Assembly (NCBI GenBank): GCA_013399895.1 | Contig: VXBA01011249.1 | Span: forward strand, 893,252 to 957,251 | DNA from: Serilophus lunatus | Taxonomy: Eukaryota > Chordata > Aves > Passeriformes > Eurylaimidae | Length of the DNA stretch: 64,000 nucleotides | Direction of reading: 5' to 3' | In this document: positions 53,401 through 62,400 of the stretch, piece by piece | Position numbering within the stretch: the first letter of the stretch is position 1 | Layout of the letters: every line of letters starts with the position of its first letter | The notes under the pieces: generated by a model | Databases searched by the model: none | Told to the model about the DNA's origin: nothing | The model's input: only the letters and a program-made list of their open reading frames with translations | Program-made: the position numbers and the translations under genes

Positions 53401-56400
53401 AAATAATGGAAAATGCACACCATTTTTTTTTCAAAATTTCTAAGAATTCAGGGAATACATAGAGCACAGTATATTCATTAGGTAATTAGAAATTTGATAA
53501 TGGTATGATGAAATGTCAAAGCCAAATAACTTGACAATGAGAGTCTCTTGAAGTTTAAGAGACCTACAAATTGGTTTTAAAAAGGAAATCGTTAAAAAAC
53601 ACCTTCAGATCTAAAATTACAACCTCATTTGTTATCATCTTCACAGCATTCATGATTTCATTCGACTCTGTAATACCCACAACAGTCATCATTTTTCTAG
53701 GTTAAGAACTTAGTACGTTTTAAACCTCATAAAGCTTTGCACTGTGATTTGTAATTTTGTTTCCTGGAGACTTTCTAATAGTACTGCATCTCTTTAGGGT
53801 TACAATGCCTCAAAATATGTGCACTTCAAGATACAAATTTCCCTAATTTTATAGAGTCATATGTTTTTCATTTTCCTATCATTATAATTGCTAACATTCT
53901 AATTTTGATTTCAAGTGACCACTTTTTAGTATCATCTAGATATTTTTAGAAAGCTGTTGACATTGACTTCATGAATTCTCTTCTGCTTGGTGATGGTGAA
54001 AACCCCATCTTTGTTACAGTCATTTTTCCCCTTAAGAATTTATTTACATGTATTGTTTAATGTTGCTGATACCATTTGCAATCAGTTTTAGCCTTGATTA
54101 TGCTCAGAAATTTCTTATCAGAGAACTTTAACTCTCTAATTACCTTTTTTCCTGATCTTTTATATGTCGAACTGCAGAGATTTTTTGGGGATTAAATAGA
54201 CAATTAATTTTAGTAAGGTTCTAATCCCTGGCAAAAACTCTTTTACCCTGTAACATTTGGACAGCAGAGGTCTTTAGTGACACAGTTTATTAAAAACTTG
54301 TTGAAATGCTAAGTTGGATGCCAGATCAGCTGCTGTGCGTGTCACAATCCCTTCAGAGAATCCTGTCTGACCTATGACACTGCCAATTACTGGTTTATAG
54401 GACATGTAAGTAGGAGGTGGTCTCTAATCCTACCTCTTGCATAAAGTTCATGTGCTCATGGACCTTTTGTCCAGATGAACCTTGGGTATCTCCAAGGATA
54501 GGGACTGCAGGACTGCTCTGGGCATCTGTTACAGTGTTTGATCAACCTCAGAGTAAATAATCTTTTCGATAAATTTAACAACTTCCTGTCTCCTAGCTTG
54601 TAGTTGCTGCCACTGAGAGAAATGGTAGGTTGTCCTATCCCTGCTTTCCTCCAAGAAGGATCTGGCTTGGTGTGTCTATGTATCTATGGAGGTTGCAGGT
54701 GAGAATCAGGTCTCCCCTTGTCCTTCTTAGTCTCAAGGCTTGTCAGACCCAGTCCCACCAGTTTGGTGACTATCCAGTAGCTGGACGTGTGTCCATATCT
54801 GTTCTGTAGCAGCGATCCCAGAACTCAACATGGAGATTGGCTCTTTCATATGGACTGAGGAGACAGGTGACCTCCCTGGCCCTGCTGGGTGCACATGGGC
54901 TTGTGAGACCCAGTATGCTGCCATTGTTCTTGTTGCAAGGACACACCACTGAGTTATGTGAACACACTGAACATGTTTTCTCCTTTGCAAGGTCTTTGTT
55001 GGCTCCCTTGATGTTTCTATATTTTACTGTGTGCCTCTATTAATAGTGCAGCCCTTTTGCCACTCTGCAGACCTGCTTACTGAAGAATGTTACCACATTA
55101 GTCCTGTTTTTGTTCTCTTGAACCAGGACCATTCAAGTGTTCATTAAACACCAGCAGTGTATGTGCTCAGTGGTTTGTTTGGATGAGTTCCAGCTGGTCC
55201 TAGTAACTTTTTTTTATTCATTAGCCATCTTATTTTTAAATATTTCCTCTGGACACTTAGATGTGACACAGTTCTCATACTTTCCTCATAAAATTATTTT
55301 GGAAGTGAGCTTTAAGTGCTTCTGCAGTGAACACTGATGTAAGGAATGCATTCCGTTTTTCTGCTCTGCCTTTATCTTTCTTGTATATTTTACTCACCTC
55401 TTCATCATCTATTGCTACAGGCGCTAGCATGCTTTCTGGTTTTGCTGTGTTTAAAAATATATTATAAAATGTAATATTCTTTTTTTTAATAAATATATTT
55501 TTCCTCATAGCTTTCACTATTTCACTGATCTTACTATGATTTTATTGTTCATATGGAAGCTCATATTTGATTTTAGAACTTGGTTTTAATTTTTTTTTGA
55601 CAATTTCCTACCTAAATCTTATTCAATGGTTTTACACTTGAGACTGATGCACAATCTAACTTCTGTGTTTTTCTGTGTGTTGTGCATAGAGATCATAAAC
55701 TTTATTGCACTTTTTATGGGAGTACCATATTGTGGATCAAAGTTTGCTGCTGTTAAACATACTTAAGAGCTTTAATAGATAGGTGTGCTTTGTAATACCT
55801 TTGGTGAACATGCTTTCCCTCAAGCATGAAAATTGTTCTCTCTTTGCAGTCAGTATTCCCAGTCAGCATATTAATACATTAATACCTCTCCATTATCCTG
55901 TGTCCTTTTTTACAGTGAAGACACGTAGATGGAAAATTTTCTTGCTAATTACTTCTTAGGAGATGCTTTGGTGTTCTCAAAGTAACTATAAAATACTGTA
56001 TAGCCTGTGCATATTTTATCAAGGGAGTCAGTGGAGACACATTGTTCTACTCTGTCACTTAAAGTATTTCATGGGTTGTGTAATATTAAAAATATCCCTG
56101 ACACCAGATTTATGCATTTTTCTCCCCTATATAACAGTATATTTTTTATTAAGAGAAAATAATAAAGCATTTCATGTACTCAGCATTAAGGCATTAAGGA
56201 ACCTTTGGGCTGCCCAAATACCAGTTGGCATTTCCAGAATTTCAAGTAGTTTCCTTAATATATTGAAATAAGTTGTGCATTGTCTACTACACTACAAACA
56301 TCTCTTTTAACATCTGAAATATTTATTTCAGTCATTGCTTTGGATTCATGACCTTCATGGTTTTTGCACAGAGCTAGATAGGATATATAAAGAAAATGTA

Positions 56401-59400
56401 AATTGTTCTAAATGGGGTCTTATTCCTTCTGGTGACTCTGTATTCCATCTCGTGCTGGAATGAAGCAAACATAAATAGTTCATTAAAACACAAGGTGGAG
56501 TTGCAATTATAATCTATTTATACTGTGTACCTCCTATAAAGCTTGTTATGAAATGCACATCTGCATGTGCATGTATGAAACTCATACAAAGAAAGAAGTA
56601 CGCGTAGGTAGGTATTTGTGGGAAGTAATTCCACGAGAGAATTCTCAATCTACGCAATTAACCATATGAGTGCAGTTTTGTACAGAACAGAATACCTGTA
56701 TTCTAGAGATACTTGAAACCCTGTATGAGGATTTCTTATGTGCTCTTGGAAGACTGATAACTCAATCATTCTCAATAATTGGGAAAAAATAGGATAGTGT
56801 ATTTCCACTATCGCCTTGAAACTATTTACTGAAATGTAGTGCCTTGTGAATTTTTGCCCTGATTTGATTGACTTCATTATCCAAACATTAACCTCTTCAT
56901 AGTAACATTTTGCTTGGAACACGTGAACGGGATCTCTGCTTGTGTATTCACTATGCCTTTAGAGGCGTCAGTTCGCAGTAGTAGCATGAAATTTAAGGCC
57001 GTTACTGCACTGTTAGTTTTCATGTACTTTGCAGAAATTTATAAAGTGTGAGATCTTTGACCTCTATACTAGTTGGTTACAACTGACTACTGTTCGAAGG
57101 TTTTCAGTGACAGAGTTGCTTTGGTTTGGGGTTTTTTCACCCAAGCCATGATAACCCCTGTGCTCACTTTTACTTATTAAGCATTATGTTAATCACCATT
57201 ATGCAAGTAAGGCATAACAAAAATCAGTAATGCCAGCTTTAAATCTTTACCTCTGCATTACTACATTTAGAGACAGAGAAGCTTGTAAAAAACAATAAAA
57301 AATATTATGTAAATGATTTTTAATAGCCAGAGCTTCATTTCTTTTAGTACTCATGTTTTCATCTGTGTTTCATTTGCCTAGCTAACTGTCTCCAAAAAGA
57401 CTTCATAAGCAAAAACTATAATCAAAATTGTGTTAAAACTTATAGTAACTTTAAAAAAACCCCGAACCATAATATCACTTGCATGAATGAGGAGATGTCC
57501 TACTTTTAAATATCCATCATTATAAGTAATGATGAAAAAAAAGGAGAATGTGGACTAAAAGGAAAAAAGAAATTTCTGTGAAAAATGCAAGACAGAGTTG
57601 GTGTGTCCTAATTCTATTTGTAATGATAAGATATTTAAACTGAGCTTTATTCTTTAAAATTTCTCAGATGCAGATCGACATTGTGAACTTGCTGGAAATC
57701 CTCTGAAGATAAAAAGCACCAGAAAACCCCTGTCATGTATCATTGGGTATTTAGGTGCGTATCTGCCGTCAGAGAAGAACGAACCAAATGAACACTCAGT
57801 GCGTACTCATGTTTTATAATCCTATATGCATAGAAAGAGAGATTTCAAGAAAAAACTCTGAAGTTCATAAATTAATGATGGTCCACTATCAATTGCACAA
57901 CTGTGTGATTGAACTTGCAAGATGTAGGCAGAAGTCCTTCTGGTACTGGTTTAAAGCGTCAGAATGAAACTGGTCTAATTTCACATGTGAAAAATAGTCT
58001 GGAAGTCTACATGAAAAAAAAAACCAACTGCTCAAAGGTATACTCAGTGCTGCTCTACTATGCCCCTTGAATCTATTTGCAATAATACTGCAATCCATTT
58101 TTACCATTATATACTTAAAAGAACCTCAGCCACACATACTGTAATTTGATGCCATGAAATCTGTGTTGAGTTCACAGTCAAGATGACAACGAACCTGTAA
58201 GTTGATGGAGAGAGGAAAAATGCTAGTTATAGTGATTCCTTGCTTAAAAACCATTAAAATCGTTCTATTTTCGAGGAACTGCCACTGATGATTAAACATT
58301 TACACAGTAGTGCAAGAATTGAGATAACCCAGAAGCTGTTAATCCTTGAATATAAAAATCCATTGATCAGAGAAGCAGTGAACAATTCTGCTGTGTATTG
58401 TGAAGCTGAGCATAGAGCTTGGTCTAGATGTTTTGCTCAAAATTTCAATATACCAGAGGGGTTTTTGTACTAGAACAAAGTAAACAGTAACAGTCTCTTG
58501 CCTTACTGAAACAGAAATCAGATGTTAATGTAGTTGTATCTGTTCTTCCAGAAAATCAGTTTTATTAAAATTTTGAGAATCAACTGGATAATGAAGAATT
58601 AGTGCCACTCTCACTGAATTTTAATTCTTCCTGTTGTGGAGTTTTAAGAAAAAAGCCAGTGATAATTTCCTACACGCATCCTACCTGTGTGTGTTGCCTG
58701 TGTTGAAAGCACTGCTTTGGTTGACTAGGGGAACCTGTGATTGTCAGGGGGGAAGTCAGACCAGAGATGTTTTGTCCTGATGACCTGTCTATGCAGTCAA
58801 AAGAAAAACTGGTAATATGGGTAGACTTAGAAGACACTATATGTTTTTAGTTTTTATTGTTTAGTTGTTGAGAGAGGTTTAATGGGCTTAAATGGATGAA
58901 CAATGTCAGACAGAATTTTGCGTACTTAGGTGAACGTCTGCTAGAAGATGAACAGTGCTAAAGTGTACCAGGTATCTGTAGAGCCTGCATAGCATTTGAC
59001 TATGTGAGAAGTAAAGGCATCTCACTGCAGTTGAAGGCAAATAATGTGTTACTGGGATATTAAGGGTACCCAGTGTAGTTGAACACATGCATTTGAATCT
59101 GCCCTAAGGATGGCTAGAAAATGACTTTTTGTTTGTCATTTATCTTGGTGGGTTGGTTTTGTTTGTTTTGTGGTGGTGGTGGTATTTCTTTGTTTTTAAG
59201 TTGAGCTTGTTTGTGATTTTTTTGGTTTATTTAGGATCTTTGCATGTTTTAGCAAAGAAGTAATGCATTATTTTTTTCACAAAAATTAGTTTTAAATATC
59301 ATGTCATAGCTTATAGAGTAGGCATTTGTTTTCTTTTTAACATTCCTCCCATGCCATTCCCACAGACTTTTATTGGCTTACAGCTAACTGTGTCTCAGGG

Positions 59401-62400
59401 CATTACTGTTTTCAACCTTTCTGGCAAGGCAGAGAGGATTTTAGTGCCCTGCACATCTTGGGTCATCACTTCCCTTTATCCCTATTCTGTTTCTTGGCTG
59501 CCAGTTCACCAGGTGAGGTAGGTTAAGCATTAAAATTAGGCACTTTTGTCTACAGAGCAGGGGATAATCCCCTATAATCCCTTCAGTCATCACTGTGCTT
59601 ACTAAAACAAAGCCCCTAAGGTGAACCCCTGGCTAATTAAATGTCCTATATTACCTTCTAGTTATGAGAAAACCAGGCTAACATGTCCAGCTGGGATGCA
59701 TGTTGAGGAGATGAGAGAGAGAGAGAGAGGTGCAGCTGCTGAAGTACCTCTGGAATCCAGGATGCTTATTTAAGTGATTCAGTAGGAGACTTCAGTTTCT
59801 CTTTGTTTGCTTTGGGGTTTTTATTTTTTTAGCCTTCTGACATGAGTATGAATGGGAGAAGTTTTTAGTGTTGTTATTGTTATTCACTTGTTTGAGGATG
59901 CAGTCTGGTTCTAGAAAATGGTTTTGTAATATGTTGTTGAAGCATTGTTTCTTACTCCTGTCTTATGTTTCAGAATGAGGCCAACTAATTATTTCTTATG
60001 TGAGTAAAGGGATAATTTGGATGCTATAGTCAGTTCTCCAAGTTACCAAAGGAGCAGGTGGCTATGAGATTTTCAACTATTTGCTAGGCAGGAGAACAAG
60101 GATAAGAGTAGCAGAAATTAAAAGATTGATAATTACTATTATTTCATAATACAATTATATGATGGGATAATTCAGGCAAAACCCCTGAAATACCTTATCA
60201 CCCCTCTCAGATGTAATGAAGCAGCTAGTTAGAAAGTGGTGATCTAAAGCATGAAAATATTTGAAGCAAGTCTATATGTAGAGTACAACTGAGTGTAAGG
60301 TGTATAAACCCTGAAGGAAGGATTCAGTCCATTGGAAAACGGTCCTGACTGTTTAATTAAGTTCCTTTCTAGAACTCAAATGTAGGGCTTGTTCTTGCCT
60401 ACCTTTGCCTACTGTAGAAAGAGAAGAGACAGTTTACATGGTAAACTAATGGAGGATTAGTGACTTCTGAACTAAGAAAAGCTGAAGGAAGGAAATCCTT
60501 CCTTAACTGTTTGCTCACCTTGAAAATATAAAAATGCATCTTCTATATGCTGTACATGGAAGAAGTTTGAGTTCTCATATGTTGATGCAGCCGCTTGAGA
60601 TTATTGTGGCTGCTGGTGGAGCTTTTTGGCAAATACAATAATAGTTTAATGGTGTTAGCCCTGAAAATTTACCTTCAGAAATTTTTGTTCAGAAAATTGG
60701 AGATTGCCAAGTAACATTTTAGAATCCAAATTCCAATCATCTTCAACAAACAGTGCAAGTGTTTCTATTTCAGTTTAGTTTTGCCTTAGCAATCAGTAAT
60801 GTTCATGACATTAAGCACGCCTCAGTTCCCATTTTAGTAAAAAACCAAAATACAAGATGCTTGTTCCCTACAGCAAGAAAAATGGGGCATGCCACGAAAC
60901 CTGCTGTGTGCTTGGTGTTCCTAATTTTTTTTTATATGAAAAGCAGCTGAATACTGCAGCAAATAGGAGCAAGAAGCTTTCATCCAATTAAGTGGTGAGA
61001 AATTTTGGGACACTAAACTGGCCTTTAGCTGCACACCCTAATCTACAAGACTGCCCTGAAGTGATTACCTCTTATCTGAGGCTCTTGAAACCTCTTGTAT
61101 GAGAGTGTTCATGCTTTTAGAATGTGATTGCAAGCTCTAACCAAACTAATGGTGAACAATTAAACAAAGTCTTTTCCAATGTGAAAATTGTTGGCGTTGT
61201 CTCTTCCTGGCATGCTGACCCCAGTACAGTCTGGCCGAGTCCCTGTGGCTATCCTTTCCACCTCTTTGGATACTGATAAAACTGTTGGGCCTTTTCATCT
61301 ATGTAACTGCCTTTTAAATGTTACCACGACTCATTGTGTCACACTCCCAACCTCCCCCGCAGCCACAACCAGTTGCCTGTGGGGTGAGTGGGCTGGGTAC
61401 CTGAAACTGCCCATGAAGGCTTCCCATGAGAGTGAGAACATGAGGCAAGGCGAGTGAGAATTTGGATGTCAGAATTCCTTGGCATTTCCGAAGGAGGAAT
61501 AACATGCTGTTCCAGTGGACTTTGACTTCATGAAATGGTTTCTCTTTCTCCTAAATGATAGCTGTGAATGGCAGAAGCTGGAAAGCCTCCTTCCGTTTGT
61601 AAACCTGGGCTGCTTATGAGAAAATACTTAATTTTTAGTCTTCTGATCTTATTCCCCTTGGGCAACTGACTCTCCTGATGTTTCTTCCAGCCCCTCCTTC
61701 ACCTTCTTTGCCCAGAGGTGTCTTCTGCTGCATGAGGACATCAGGTGGCTGCTGTAATTGGACTGCTCATGCCTCATAACCCACGCAGTGCTGGCAGCTG
61801 GTGCCCTTTGGCTGTGTCAGAAGGACGGGATGTGCCCTTAGGCATCTGACTTCTCACACAGATTTGGGTCTGCCCAAGGTCGTGCACAGTGCTGGCATTT
61901 TGAACCCAAATGTGCAATGGGAATAAGTTAATTGGTTCAGCAAATTCCTGATGAAGGACAAGCAGACTCTACCGAGGCTTCCTTTTGCCACTTTTATCTG
62001 GCAGATATCTGAAAAATTTCCATACAGCTGTATCAGCTGTTGGCAAACACAGCAGCTGCCACCATGAAGTGCGCTGGCCACATATGCTTCACTGTGTCTT
62101 ACCCGCTTTAGTCCTCCTTCTACAAAATATTCCTGCTCTATGAAATATATTAGTTTCTCTGGGATGTTTGAAGCTTCCCAGTGATGACTCTGTATGGGAA
62201 TGTTCCTGCTGCAGTTCTGAGGATGTTTTAGCTGCAGAGCCCTACAGTGGCTAGCCCTCTGACTCCTGCACCTTGTGACTCATGTGTGGGAAGATCCCTT
62301 AAACCTTGTTATTATGACAGAAAATATTAAATAGCTTGAGGTATTGAGGTGGTTTCACTATAGTAAAATTCTTTTTATTTGCTTGCTAAAATAATCTGTA

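Larger units (their letters stand above)
49393..57667 (+). other. MTA3 intron between exons J and K (8.3 kb)
   Basis: GT-AG. It holds the rearranged tRNA-derived SINE (49822-49950), a (GAT)5 tract, two tandem duplications (51502-51537 and 51965-52016) and an antisense CR1 (about 54475-55000). The remainder is AT-rich, with no coding or RNA-gene signal. Confidence 0.8.
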